64,000 bases of DNA from Desulfovibrionaceae bacterium (GTDB lineage Bacteria > Desulfobacterota > Desulfovibrionia > Desulfovibrionales > Desulfovibrionaceae): the NCBI GenBank assembly GCA_009782775.1, contig WRIL01000004.1:54004-118003 (forward strand), given 5' to 3'. Shown here in pieces: positions 36,639 through 46,562 of this stretch. Numbering within the stretch: the stretch's first letter is position 1; each line of letters begins with the position of its first letter. Both the position numbers and the translations under genes were made by a program. The notes below the pieces were generated by a model that saw nothing but the letters and a program-made list of their open reading frames with translations, searched no databases and was not told the DNA's origin.

Positions 36639-37805
36639 ATGCTTGCCGAAAAAACAACGCTACGCCTTGTAATATCGCTCGGCCTGACCCAAACGATCGC
36701 CTGGGCTTCATCCTATTATCTTCCCGCCGTTTTGGGTCACCACATGGCGGACAGTTTGGATTGCCCTGTTTCAACCGTCTACGCGGCTTTTTCTTTGGCA
36801 CTTGTTATCGCGGCGCTGACCGCGCCTTTCGCGGGGAAATGCATCGACAAATGGGGAGGCAAGCCGGTGCTTGCCGCTTCCAATATATGGTTTACCCTGA
36901 GTCTGATTTTTCTGTCACAGACGCAAAAAGAATGGAGTCTATTCCTGGGCTGGGCGTTGCTGGGTTTCGCTATGGGGGCGGGGCTCTACGATATGGCTTT
37001 TGCCGCGGTAGTCCGCTCCCGTGGCTCCGCCGCCCCACCCATCATAGCTGGGATCACTCTTCTTGCGGGCCTCGCCAGCACTGTGGGATGGCCTGTATCA
37101 CACTATCTTCTGTCAAACTCCGGCTGGCGTCAGGTCTTGGCTGTATGGGCCGCCGTCCATCTTTTCCTGGCGCTTCCCCTGAATCTTTCCTTGTTTTTAC
37201 CCATGCCACCCGGTAGCGCAAAGTATCAAAATCCGGATGCCGCGTCTCACCGCAAATCGGGGAAAAAGGCGCTTCCGGCAATGGGCGTGCTGGCCCTGGC
37301 CTTTGTATTTACCAGTTTTTGCACAGCCGCTATGGCGAGCCACATGCCCGGCCTTCTGCAACTCTTCGGCGTCAGTGCGGCTGTAAGCATACTTGCCGGG
37401 ATGGCCTTTGGACCTGCCCAGGTATCAGCCCGGCTGCTTTACATTATCGCGCTACAGAAAACGCGCCCCTTGACGACTGCGGCACTGGCCGTATTCATTG
37501 CTCCGCTCGGCGCTGTTTTATTGATCTTGTCCGTGCCGGGAGCCGTTGCGCTGGTCGGCGCAACGCACGGTTTCGGCAATGGACTTCTGACCATCATCAA
37601 AGGGGTATTGCCTCTAAGCCTGTTCGGAGAAAGAGGCTACGGCCGCAGACAAGGTTTACTGTTTTTACCCGCCGCCATTGTTCAGGCGGTTTCACCATTT
37701 TTGTTCAGCCTGTGCATCAGTTTGCTGGGTAAGGATGCGCTGTGCATCTATATCGCCGCCATGTGGACAACCGTGCCGCTTTTCCTGTGGCTGAAACGCT
37801 GGTAA
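36639..37805 (+). CDS. MFS transporter
   Basis: 388 residues with 12 predicted membrane segments in two halves. GKCIDKWGGKPVL between helices 2 and 3 matches the major facilitator motif A. No substrate-specific motif is evident. It is the last gene of the phn set, 41 bases after the DUF1045 gene, and may export a pathway product or carry a related phosphorus compound. No strong ribosome site precedes the ATG. Transcription meets that of the following minus-strand gene. Confidence 0.85.
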   Translation: MLAEKTTLRLVISLGLTQTIAWASSYYLPAVLGHHMADSLDCPVSTVYAAFSLALVIAALTAPFAGKCIDKWGGKPVLAASNIWFTLSLIFLSQTQKEWSLFLGWALLGFAMGAGLYDMAFAAVVRSRGSAAPPIIAGITLLAGLASTVGWPVSHYLLSNSGWRQVLAVWAAVHLFLALPLNLSLFLPMPPGSAKYQNPDAASHRKSGKKALPAMGVLALAFVFTSFCTAAMASHMPGLLQLFGVSAAVSILAGMAFGPAQVSARLLYIIALQKTRPLTTAALAVFIAPLGAVLLILSVPGAVALVGATHGFGNGLLTIIKGVLPLSLFGERGYGRRQGLLFLPAAIVQAVSPFLFSLCISLLGKDALCIYIAAMWTTVPLFLWLKRW

Positions 37806-37845
37806 GCGATCGAATAAATTGCGCCCGTAGCCGCGCATAATGTGC

Positions 37846-39606
37846 TCACGAAGGGGCGCATGGGCCCTCGGAGTCCTCCGGGGGAGCTTGTTGCATGGGC
37901 AGCCAGGTGTACTTGTTGCGCCCGGTCTGCTTTGAAACGTACAGCGCCTCATCCGCTTTCTTGAGGTAATCATTCTGATCTTGCTTGCGATTTACGACGC
38001 CGGTGGTCACGCCGAGCGAAAAAGTCACATAATTCACGGCAACGTTGGCGCTATGCGGCATCAATAGACCCCGTACGCCTTCGAGCAGTTTTTGCGCGAT
38101 TGTGCAGGCCCCGTCTTTATCGGTATTCGGCAGTATGACGACGAATTCCTCTCCGCCATAACGGGCGGCGAGGTCATCGGTTCTGCCCGTGGCGGTCGTG
38201 AGCACGGATGCGATATTTTTGAGGCAAATATCTCCGGCTTCATGCCCATAGGTGTCGTTGTAGCCCTTGAAGCAGTCCACATCAACCATGATGACGCTGA
38301 GCATGCCGCCGGAACGCGACAAAGTCCCCATGTCGCGCCGCATTTCCTCTTCCATGGACCGCCTGTTGTACAGGCCGGTGAGGGGGTCGTGGTGCGCCTC
38401 ATTCAACAGGCGGTGGATGACGTTGGAGAGGACCCCGAATTCGTCGTCGCGCTCCTGCCCGTAGATATGCTCTTCCTTGCTTTCAAGGTGTGACAGGCTG
38501 AGGATGAGATGCCCGAGCGGCCGGAAGATCAGCCGGTAGCTGAGGATACTGCTGGTTATGGCGAAGGCGGCGAGCAGAACCGCCATGATTGCGCCGAACG
38601 GCAAAAGTTTTGTAGGGTCGAAGAGCGAGAAGGGTTCATACAAGGTTACGACCGCCCAATCCGTGGATTCGATGTGCGCTATGGTCACATATCCGAGTCT
38701 GTTCGACGCGAGCGAAACTACCGCGAAGCAACCGGATTCCCGCTTGTCATGCTCGTCGGAAAGATGATTTGCCACAGCCGCCTGGAAGGCCGGGTCGGAA
38801 GATATCGTCTGGACGGGAATTTCGGGCGCGTTCAGGAGGAGATCCCCCTTGCCGAACAAGGCGCTGTCCATCATGACAATGCCTTTCCCGTCAATGATCA
38901 TGGTACGCACCATCGCGTCCTGGTATCCGGAAAATATTTTTTCGGCCGCCAAGGCGAACGGCACACCCGCGGTAAAGGAACCGAGCAATTCGCCTTCTGG
39001 TGAAAAAACTTTGTGGTTGAGCCATACGCGCTTTTGGCGCAGTTTTTTGTCGGCGTCCACGTTGAGAACATAGTCCATGTCGGAGGCCAGGAGAGCGAAA
39101 TACCAGGAATCTTCGGGATTGGACGGATCGATGCGCGCATGGGGCCGCATATCGTCGAGGGAGCTTTCCTCCTCGATGGAATACTCGCTCCGCGTCTTAT
39201 GGATGCAGATGTACAGACTGCTGCCCTGCAACGTGGATATGACGTCCTTCATCAACTCATAGGCATCTTTTCTGTTTTGCGGATCCTCTTCGTCAGCGAA
39301 CCAGGCGCGTATCGTGTGGGTGCGGGCCGCATTGGCGATGACCCTGATATCCTGGTGGGTGTAAGTGCTGAGGGTTTTTTCGGTGTTGACGGCATAAAGC
39401 CTTGCATAGTCCGCGGATACCTTGTCCGCCATGTCATGGATCGCCCAAAATATCGCCATCGCCATGGTCGCGGTGACGATGGCGAAAATGGCGATATTGC
39501 CGTTGCGGAAACGCAAGGCGATTTTGTGCCTGCTCCGCTGTGTGACATCCTGCGTGTTGTTCACAAGTTCCTTTTGAGCTGCGGGCTGTTGGGCGTCAAA
39601 GGGCAT
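37846..39606 (-). CDS. Diguanylate cyclase with extracytoplasmic Cache-like sensor
   Basis: 586 residues from the ATG at 39606; a TTG 66 bases upstream is also possible and neither has a good ribosome site. A membrane helix (about 35-57) and a second (about 338-360) bracket a periplasmic sensor of about 280 residues that looks like a double Cache domain. A HAMP-like linker follows, then GGDEF: DPLTGLYNRRSME, VDVDCFKGYNDTYGHEAGD and GGEEF at 484-488. It should make c-di-GMP. An RxxD-type inhibitory site is not evident. It is divergent from another diguanylate cyclase gene at 39863. Confidence 0.9.
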   Translation of the reverse strand: MPFDAQQPAAQKELVNNTQDVTQRSRHKIALRFRNGNIAIFAIVTATMAMAIFWAIHDMADKVSADYARLYAVNTEKTLSTYTHQDIRVIANAARTHTIRAWFADEEDPQNRKDAYELMKDVISTLQGSSLYICIHKTRSEYSIEEESSLDDMRPHARIDPSNPEDSWYFALLASDMDYVLNVDADKKLRQKRVWLNHKVFSPEGELLGSFTAGVPFALAAEKIFSGYQDAMVRTMIIDGKGIVMMDSALFGKGDLLLNAPEIPVQTISSDPAFQAAVANHLSDEHDKRESGCFAVVSLASNRLGYVTIAHIESTDWAVVTLYEPFSLFDPTKLLPFGAIMAVLLAAFAITSSILSYRLIFRPLGHLILSLSHLESKEEHIYGQERDDEFGVLSNVIHRLLNEAHHDPLTGLYNRRSMEEEMRRDMGTLSRSGGMLSVIMVDVDCFKGYNDTYGHEAGDICLKNIASVLTTATGRTDDLAARYGGEEFVVILPNTDKDGACTIAQKLLEGVRGLLMPHSANVAVNYVTFSLGVTTGVVNRKQDQNDYLKKADEALYVSKQTGRNKYTWLPMQQAPPEDSEGPCAPS

Positions 39607-39862
39607 TTTCGCGCCAGCCGCCTCTGGTTCGGCAACGGTTTCTATTTTATCCGCGCCGGAAAAAAACGGCAATCAATTTCTGCAACGCGCAAAACAAGCC
39701 GCAGTTCACCGATTTCGCGGACGCGCCCGCCAGGATCAACGCGGGGCTGATTTTCCGGGGCGCGCCCGCCTCCGGCTTGCGGCATTTTGTTTTCTGTGCG
39801 ATATTCGGCCACATGCCGCATACTGAGTAAATAATCGTCATTCGCAGTGAGAGGGGTAGGTT

Positions 39863-41203
39863 ATGCCAGAAAACGCCCACGGCGAGGGCACGCAGTATCA
39901 GGAAACGCCACACCCTCGCAGGCTTTCCATTGGTCCGATCATGTGTCTGATCATGTTGTGCTGGACAGGCACTTTTGCCGTTTCCCTGTGGTACAGCGTG
40001 GGGGAGCTTGAAAAACACGCCATGCATTACGCCCGCATCCAGGCGCGGACCGCGTTTGAGAAAGACGTCACGTACCGCCGCTGGAACTCGATGATGAACG
40101 GGGTGATGGCGCCGATCGTTCCGGGCGTGCTTGAACCCAATCCATACCTGCCCGCCGCCGGGCGGGACATCACCACTACGGACGGCGTTTCCTACACAAA
40201 AATCAATCCCGCCTTCATGACCCGCCTAGTGCATGAGCTCGGGGCTATGGAATCCGGCGTGATTGGACATATCACAAGCAACATGCCGATCCGCAAGGGC
40301 AACGAGCCGGACCCCTGGGAAGGCGCGGCGCTGAAACAGTTGGAAGCCGGGCTTGCGGATGAGATATCGGGCATTGAAGCCATCAACGGCGCTCCATATA
40401 TGCGTTTGATCCGCCCCTTGGTGGTGGAGGAGTCCTGCCTCCCCTGCCATCAATTCCAGGGATATACATTGAACCAGGTGCGCGGCGGCATAAGCGTATC
40501 CGTGCCCATGAAGCCTATTACGGCCTCCATGCAGAATGAACAGCATAGGCAGGCTTTTGCGCATGGCGGCCTGTGGGGGCTCGGCATGGCCGTCATCGGC
40601 GGCACCATGTTCCGGCTCTCGCGCAGCATGAAGGAACATGAACGCGACGCGGAGCTTCTGCGCAAGGAAGTGGCCCAGCGCATTGAGGCCGAAACCCAGT
40701 TGCGCCTGACCGCCGGGACGGACATGCTGACCCAGTTGCCCAACCGCCGTACCGCGCTGGAACGTCTGGACATGGAGATTGTGCGCTACAAGCGAAGCAA
40801 GGCCGTTTTTTCACTGTTGCTGGTGGATCTGGATCATTTCAAAAATGTCAACGACACTTGGGGGCATGAGGCTGGAGACAAGACGCTTGTGGTAATCGCG
40901 GCCAGGCTGAAATCCCTGTTGCGCGGGCAGGATACCGTCGCCCGCTGGGGGGGGGAGGAATTTTTGATTATCCTTTCGGAAACTCCGGAGAAATCCGCGC
41001 TCATCGTGGCGGAAAAACTCCGCGCGGGCGTTGAGGCTGTTCCCGTGGATATAGGAACGGAGCAAATCACGCTCACCGCCAGCATCGGCGTCGCTGAATT
41101 TCATCCTGGCCGGGATGTCGCCTTCAGCATCAAAATCGCGGATGACGCCCTGTACAACGCCAAAAAATCCGGCAGAAACCGTGTGGAACTGGCGCGGGGC
41201 TGA
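39863..41203 (+). CDS. Diguanylate cyclase with haem-c-binding DUF3365 sensor
   Basis: 446 residues. A membrane helix (about 24-43) is followed by a DUF3365/Tll0287-like sensor with ARTAFEKDVTYRRWN and a haem c motif CLPCH at Cys192, Cys195, His196. A second helix lies near 232-252, then a GGDEF domain with TDMLTQLPNRR and GGEEF near 364-368. Covalently bound haem in the periplasm suggests redox or gas sensing that controls c-di-GMP. A GGGGTAGG site lies before the ATG. It shares a 256-base divergent promoter region with the gene at 39606. Confidence 0.92.
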   Translation: MPENAHGEGTQYQETPHPRRLSIGPIMCLIMLCWTGTFAVSLWYSVGELEKHAMHYARIQARTAFEKDVTYRRWNSMMNGVMAPIVPGVLEPNPYLPAAGRDITTTDGVSYTKINPAFMTRLVHELGAMESGVIGHITSNMPIRKGNEPDPWEGAALKQLEAGLADEISGIEAINGAPYMRLIRPLVVEESCLPCHQFQGYTLNQVRGGISVSVPMKPITASMQNEQHRQAFAHGGLWGLGMAVIGGTMFRLSRSMKEHERDAELLRKEVAQRIEAETQLRLTAGTDMLTQLPNRRTALERLDMEIVRYKRSKAVFSLLLVDLDHFKNVNDTWGHEAGDKTLVVIAARLKSLLRGQDTVARWGGEEFLIILSETPEKSALIVAEKLRAGVEAVPVDIGTEQITLTASIGVAEFHPGRDVAFSIKIADDALYNAKKSGRNRVELARG

Positions 41204-41249
41204 CCTGAGACCGATCCGTGAAATCTGGGCACGGCAACATGGGTTCGCG

Positions 41250-41645
41250 ATGACCCGCACCACCTGGCCGCCCGGGCGCCTTTGGCTTCGCGAATACACG
41301 CTGGCGAAACCGGACGCGGTCGAAGATTACAAAGAAAGTTGGGACGCGATACGCTATTTCGTGCATGGCAAGATATTCGCCCTGCTCGTGCGCAACAAGG
41401 CGGCCACGCTATTGAACCTGAAATGCGATCCCTTCCTGGCGCTCGATTTTCGCGAACGGTACGCCACAGTGCTGCCCGGATGGCATATGAACAAGCTGCA
41501 CTGGGTATCCCTGTCCCTGATGGGCAAAACCCCGGAAAATGTGTGCAAGGAGCTGGTGGACATTTCCTATGAACTGGTGTGGAAGGGGCTTCCCCAAAAA
41601 ATACGCGACCGGTCGCGCTCGACGGCCAGAATATCCGCAAAATAA
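41250..41645 (+). CDS. MmcQ/YjbR-family protein
   Basis: 131 residues of the MmcQ/YjbR (DUF419) fold: LREYTLAKPDAVEDY, FVHGKIFALLV, LNLKCDPFLALDFRERY, VLPGWHMNKLHWVSL and a C-terminal helix SYELVWKGLP. The family has a DNA-binding-like fold, but its role is unknown. The frame is open upstream through the end of the cyclase gene; ATG 41250 gives the usual length, although its ribosome site is weak. Confidence 0.85.
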   Translation: MTRTTWPPGRLWLREYTLAKPDAVEDYKESWDAIRYFVHGKIFALLVRNKAATLLNLKCDPFLALDFRERYATVLPGWHMNKLHWVSLSLMGKTPENVCKELVDISYELVWKGLPQKIRDRSRSTARISAK

Positions 41646-41789
41646 GACGGCATTGAACTAAAACGGTATTTATGCCGGGGCGGAGCCTTCGCGCATGACC
41701 CGCCTACGGCGACACATTGTGGAAACGGCATTTTTGTTATATGTACTATATCTCACGCTCTAAAATTCCACGGGAAAGAGGTTATCAGC

Positions 41790-44210
41790 ATGAGCACCAA
41801 ATGGAAAATTATCTCGGGATTCGTTGTCATGATCCTGCTGATGGGCACTGTCGCCGTCATCGGCCACCTGGGGCTTTCCAACGCGACGGACTCCTTTACG
41901 GAATACCGGCGCCTGGCCAGGCTCAACGTGAGCTACTCGGATCTCCTGGCCAACCAGCATGCCTCGGTGGCCGCCGTGCGTCTCTTCCGCATCGGGCTGG
42001 ACCCGAAACTGATGGAAGAGGCCCGCAGCCTTCTCAAGGCCAACCGGGACTTAGCCGCCAACGCCAAAGCCTTTGCCAAACGCGAGGCGACCATGAATAC
42101 CCTGATCGAGGTGGAAAAGCGCGCCGCGGACCAGATAGAGGCGATCAGCTCCCTGGAGAAGGATCTCCTGAGAGTGATCTCGGAATACGAGACGGTTCAG
42201 CAACCGGCGGCCGCGTCCTTCGGCGAGGCGATACAGGAATTGCACGATGAATTTATCACCACGGGCAATAGCGGGGCCTGCCTCAAAGCCGGCGAGGCCC
42301 TGACCCATTTTTCCCTCGCCCGTTCCGCCTCCAGCCGTTTCGCCTACAGCCGGACGCAGGAAAATGCGGAGAAGGCGCAGGCAACCCTGAAGGTTGTGAC
42401 CAAGGATATCAACGACCTCCGTGCGATGCTGAACTCCGGCACGGAGCGCGATTTCTTCGCCAAGGCCCAGAAAGGCCACGATATCATGGCGGAGACCGTC
42501 GCCACCATGACGGCGGCCGTCGCCGATGCGGCGAAACAGAACGCGCTCCTCCTGGACATGAACAATAAGCTCAAGACGACTCTCAATACCGTAAGCGACG
42601 ACGTCAACAGCCAAATGAACACGCAAGGGCCGCTCACCGTGCAGACCAACCACGCGGCCCAGAGGGGCATGATTACGGTCACCGCTGTCGGACTGATCCT
42701 CGGGCTGCTCTTATCCGTCGTCATCATTCTGGGACTGATCCATATTTTGAGCGCCATCAGCCGTTTTGCCGGGGCCATAGCCGATGGGGACTTCAAGGCC
42801 GAGGTCGCCAGCCGCGAAAAAGGAGAAATCGGGGATATGCTCACGGCCATGCGTAAGATTCCCGCCATCCTGCACGCCATTCTCGGCGATTACCAGAAGC
42901 TGGAAGAGCGGATCGAAAACGGCGAAATGGACGTCAAGGCCGACCCCACGGCCTACAAGGGGGGCTTTTCCACGCTGGTCTCCGGAACCAACGCCATTCT
43001 GGACCGTTTTCTCCTGGTTCTGGAAAATATCCCCTCCCCTGTGGTGGTGCTGAATAAAGAGCTCAAGACCACCTACCTGAACGCCGTCGGCCGGGGAATC
43101 GCCGGCAATGATTACAAGGGCAAGAGCTGCAAGCAGCTCATGGATCGTGAAGATTTCGGCTCCCCCGCCGATGCCCTGAAGCAGGCCGTGGAGAGTCTGC
43201 GACCCGCCTCAGGAGAGACCGCCGCCCATCCGCAGGGCCGTAATATGGACGTCAGCTATACGGCCATTCCCATGTTGGATCATCATGGCAAACTCATGGC
43301 TGTGCTCCAGTTGATCACGGATCTCACGGCCATCAAGCAGACCGCGCGGGCCATCATCAAGGTGGGCAACCAGGCGGCCTCCATCTCCGATCGGGTGGCC
43401 GCCGCCGCCGAAGAGCTTTCGGCCCAGGTGGAGCAGGTCTCGCGCGGCTCGGAACAGGAGCGCGCCCGCGTGGAAAACACGGTCACGGCCATGACCGAAA
43501 TGAACGCCACCGTGCTGGAGGTGGCGAGAAACGCCGGCCAGGCCGCAGAACAGTCCGAGGCTACCAAGGACAAAGCCAATAACGGAGCCGAACTGGTGGA
43601 CAAGGTAGTGCGCTCCATCAACCAGGTGAACAAAGTGGCCGAAACCCTCCAGGTGAACATGCACGAGCTGGGCACCAGGGCGGAAAGCATCGGCGGGGTG
43701 ATGAACGTCATCTCCGACATCGCGGATCAGACCAACCTGCTGGCGCTGAACGCGGCCATCGAAGCGGCCCGCGCCGGCGAAGCCGGGCGCGGTTTCGCGG
43801 TGGTGGCCGACGAGGTGCGCAAGCTCGCGGAAAAGACCATGTCCGCCACGCATGAGGTGGGGGATAACATCACCGCCATCCAACAGTCCGCGCGCTCCAA
43901 CATCAGCGAGGTGGAGGACGCGGTCAAGGCCATCACCGAGGCCACAGACCTGGCCAATACCTCCGGGCAGGCCCTGTCGGAGATCGTCGAACTGGCTTCA
44001 GTCAACTCTTCGGTGGTCACCTCCATCGCCACGGCGGCGGAGGAGCAAAGCGCCGCCTCCGAAGAAATCAACCGGGCCATCGAGGAAATAAACCAGATTG
44101 TCGTGGAAACCGCCGACGGCATGACCCAGGCCGCCGCCGCCGTGCTGGAGCTTTCGCATATGGCCCAGGAACTGAACGCGGTCATGGCCGAACTGCAACA
44201 GCACCAATAA
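41790..44210 (+). CDS. Methyl-accepting chemotaxis protein with PAS domain
   Basis: 806 residues with AGAGG before the ATG. Membrane helices near 8-28 and 293-315 bracket a helical periplasmic sensor. HAMP, then a PAS domain ([21 protein letters not shown]), then the signalling hairpin with [24 protein letters not shown] follow. It ends in LQQHQ without a pentapeptide tether. From the HAMP onward it is close to the receptor at 12424-14742, while the sensors differ, so the two respond to different ligands through one signalling design. Copy 3 of the recurrent stem-loop follows. Confidence 0.93.
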   Translation: MSTKWKIISGFVVMILLMGTVAVIGHLGLSNATDSFTEYRRLARLNVSYSDLLANQHASVAAVRLFRIGLDPKLMEEARSLLKANRDLAANAKAFAKREATMNTLIEVEKRAADQIEAISSLEKDLLRVISEYETVQQPAAASFGEAIQELHDEFITTGNSGACLKAGEALTHFSLARSASSRFAYSRTQENAEKAQATLKVVTKDINDLRAMLNSGTERDFFAKAQKGHDIMAETVATMTAAVADAAKQNALLLDMNNKLKTTLNTVSDDVNSQMNTQGPLTVQTNHAAQRGMITVTAVGLILGLLLSVVIILGLIHILSAISRFAGAIADGDFKAEVASREKGEIGDMLTAMRKIPAILHAILGDYQKLEERIENGEMDVKADPTAYKGGFSTLVSGTNAILDRFLLVLENIPSPVVVLNKELKTTYLNAVGRGIAGNDYKGKSCKQLMDREDFGSPADALKQAVESLRPASGETAAHPQGRNMDVSYTAIPMLDHHGKLMAVLQLITDLTAIKQTARAIIKVGNQAASISDRVAAAAEELSAQVEQVSRGSEQERARVENTVTAMTEMNATVLEVARNAGQAAEQSEATKDKANNGAELVDKVVRSINQVNKVAETLQVNMHELGTRAESIGGVMNVISDIADQTNLLALNAAIEAARAGEAGRGFAVVADEVRKLAEKTMSATHEVGDNITAIQQSARSNISEVEDAVKAITEATDLANTSGQALSEIVELASVNSSVVTSIATAAEEQSAASEEINRAIEEINQIVVETADGMTQAAAAVLELSHMAQELNAVMAELQQHQ

Positions 44211-44248
44211 CACGGGAGCGTGGCTCCTTTGGAAACCTGATCATTACC

Positions 44249-44292
44249 AAAGCCCCGCGAGGCCCAAAAGACCAAGCGGGGCTTGAATTTTA
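44249..44292. terminator. Terminator, copy 3 of the recurrent stem-loop element
   Basis: AAGCCCCGC pairs with GCGGGGCTT and is followed by GAATTTT. It lies between two convergent genes, so it may stop transcription of the chemotaxis gene and, in reverse, the small lipoprotein gene. It is the best preserved of the three copies. Confidence 0.65.
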
Positions 44293-44310
44293 CGCGAGGC
44301 TACACCTTGC

Positions 44311-44499
44311 TCAATAATTCCGGAATTCATCCTTTAAGGTTCCAGAGCCGGATTTGGCGGGAGCCTGGGTTCCGGTCTGTTTTTGCGTTGAACCCTGCCG
44401 CCCGGCGCTCTGCCCGGCATCCCCTCCCTGGGCGCAGCCCTGCGCCAGCATAAAGGCCAATAACATCAACACCATAAGCGCATTTTTCAAAAATGACAT
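44311..44499 (-). CDS. Small lipoprotein
   Basis: 62 residues from the ATG at 44499, which has AAGGAG seven bases upstream. A signal peptide (SFLKNALMVLMLLAFML) ends in AQGC, a fair lipobox. The mature part of about 40 residues is rich in glycine, glutamine, serine and threonine and looks unstructured. It is the last gene of the minus-strand group with the adenylate cyclase, 92 bases after it. No known function. Confidence 0.68.
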   Translation of the reverse strand: MSFLKNALMVLMLLAFMLAQGCAQGGDAGQSAGRQGSTQKQTGTQAPAKSGSGTLKDEFRNY

Positions 44500-44591
44500 A
44501 AAGGCTCCTTTTTTACATGGCTTTACTCCGGCGCCGCGCCGGGTGTAACCGCTTATCGTATACATATACGCCTGTCCGGGGTTTTTGACAA

Positions 44592-46562
44592 CTACCGGCG
44601 CATGGGAGCATAGATGGTGACGGGACGGTCCCTGCCCTTGACCCGGATGGTGTCCAGACGCCGGAAGTCAAAAGCCCCGCCGCAGGCTTCCCGCGTCTCC
44701 CCGCTGACCACGATGCCCACGCCGTATTGCTTGCACAGCCCTTCAAGGCGCGAGGCCAGGTTCACGTTGTCCCCGATCAGGGTGTAATTCAAAAAATCCG
44801 CTGTCCCCATGTTGCCCACAAAGGCCGTGCCGGTATGCACGCCGATGCCGATGCTGACTTCCAGCCCCAAGTCGGCCCGCAGGCCTTCGTTAAGGGCTGG
44901 CATCGCCTCCTGCATGGCCAGGGCGGCTTCCACCGCCTTGAGCGGATGCCCCGGCACGTCCAGGGGCGCGTTCCAGTAGGCCATAAGGGCGTCGCCGATA
45001 AATTTGTCCAGGGTGCCGGAATACTCCCGCACCAGGGCGGTCATGGGCGTGAAATAACGGTTCAACAGGGTCACGACCTCCTGGGGTTTGAGCCTCTCCG
45101 ACATGGAGGTGAAATTCCGGATGTCGGTGAACATGACGGTAAGTTCACGCTCTTCCCCGGCCATGAGGTCTCCCGCTGTCCGGGTGACGCGGCTGACCAC
45201 CTCCGGAGAGACGTAGCGGGAAAAGAGACCGCGCAGCCTGCGCTTTTGCCGCTCTTCCTGCCAAAAGCGCACCAGCAGCAAAAAGGCCCCCAGGGCCGCT
45301 ACCGTCAGCACGCCGTAAAGGGGTGAAAGAAAAATCCCCTGCCCGAACAAATGCCGGGCCAGTTGGACTATCGCCCCGATGAGCGCGGCCGCGACCGGCA
45401 GGTACACGCGAGGCCGGGCGAAACCGAAGACCAGGGTGGCAAGAAAACCGGCAGCGGCGATCAGCCCGGCTTGCGCGGCCGGGGTCCAGGGCGGAAGGCG
45501 CACGGCATTGCCGGTGAGTATGGCGTCCACGACGGCCGCGTGCACCTCCACGCCCGGACAGGCCGAATCGTAGGGCGTGGCGCGAATATCCGCCAGCCCC
45601 GGCAAGGAGGCGCCCACAAAGACCGCCCGGCCTTCCAGAGCCTCCGGGGGGACGCGCCCGGCCAGGACATCGGCGGCGCTGTAATATGGATAGGTCCGGC
45701 GCGGGCCGATGAACGGGATGCGCAGCGTGCCCTGCGGGCTGACCGGGACGTAGTGCCCGCTCCCCAGGCGCACGGCTTCCAGCCCGTACGGCCCGGATTC
45801 CAGGGTGAGGTTGCGCAGTCCCAGGCCCAGCATGAGCGCGCGCACGGAAAAGGAGGGATAAATGTCTTCGCCGATCCTGACCACCAAGGGAATTTCCCGC
45901 ACAATGCCGTCCAGATCCGGCCCCACGTTAAAGAATCCCATAGGAGCCTGTTCGCGCAGGGCGGGCAGAGGCAAAACCGCGTTTTTGGCTGCGGGCACGA
46001 GGGGAAGCCAGGGTATGGCCCCGGGCTTTTCGCGTTCGATTATGCCGATGGAGGGAGACGGGGGCGCTTCCCCGCCTATTCCGGGAAAAGAGGCATAGGC
46101 CCCGAGCACTACCGGATTTCTTTGCAGGGCCTGGGCCAAAACCTGATCATAATCGCGCAGTTCCGGGGGAATGCCGGAATATTCAAAGGCCAGGCCCTTG
46201 TCCCGGCGCAGGGCCTCGCGTACCCGCTCGGGGGATGACCTGTCGGCCTCGGGAAACATTATATCCAGCCCGATGACCGCCGCCCCGCGGGCCGTTAGCG
46301 TATCCAGCAGGTCCGCCATCAGGTAGCGCGGCCAGGGCCACTGCCCGTATTCGGCGATGGAGGCTTCGTCCAGATCAATGATGACCGGGACCGGAGAAGG
46401 GTCCGGCGCGGCCCGCAAGGGGAGCAGCAGGTCATAGACCTTGAGATCCAGACGGGTCAGCAGGGAGGGCTGGCCGATATAGGCGAAGAGCACGGCCGCG
46501 GCGACGCAAAGACCGCCCAGTATGACCGCGAGGCCCGCCCCCAAGGCCGCGCGATCGCGCAC
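44592..46562 (-). CDS. CHASE2-domain adenylate cyclase
   Basis: 656 residues from a GTG directly after the stop of the upstream gene. A first membrane helix precedes a CHASE2 sensor domain (RLDLKVYDLLLPLR, PVIIDLDEASIAEYGQWPWPR, VIGLDIMFPEAD). Three further helices lie near 365-435. A class III cyclase domain ends the protein: VMFTDIRNFTSMSERL, KFIGDALMAYWNAP and YTLIGDNVNLASRLE, with both metal-binding aspartates. It should make cAMP in response to an extracytoplasmic signal. Zero spacing to the Slam-like gene shows a shared operon. Confidence 0.92.
   Translation of the reverse strand: MRDRAALGAGLAVILGGLCVAAAVLFAYIGQPSLLTRLDLKVYDLLLPLRAAPDPSPVPVIIDLDEASIAEYGQWPWPRYLMADLLDTLTARGAAVIGLDIMFPEADRSSPERVREALRRDKGLAFEYSGIPPELRDYDQVLAQALQRNPVVLGAYASFPGIGGEAPPSPSIGIIEREKPGAIPWLPLVPAAKNAVLPLPALREQAPMGFFNVGPDLDGIVREIPLVVRIGEDIYPSFSVRALMLGLGLRNLTLESGPYGLEAVRLGSGHYVPVSPQGTLRIPFIGPRRTYPYYSAADVLAGRVPPEALEGRAVFVGASLPGLADIRATPYDSACPGVEVHAAVVDAILTGNAVRLPPWTPAAQAGLIAAAGFLATLVFGFARPRVYLPVAAALIGAIVQLARHLFGQGIFLSPLYGVLTVAALGAFLLLVRFWQEERQKRRLRGLFSRYVSPEVVSRVTRTAGDLMAGEERELTVMFTDIRNFTSMSERLKPQEVVTLLNRYFTPMTALVREYSGTLDKFIGDALMAYWNAPLDVPGHPLKAVEAALAMQEAMPALNEGLRADLGLEVSIGIGVHTGTAFVGNMGTADFLNYTLIGDNVNLASRLEGLCKQYGVGIVVSGETREACGGAFDFRRLDTIRVKGRDRPVTIYAPMRR

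Noticed and set aside
37820..37860. Bidirectional terminator between the MFS and diguanylate cyclase genes
   Set aside because: TGCGCC/GGCGCA arms exist, but the loop is long, no T-run follows and the arm lies inside the cyclase coding end.
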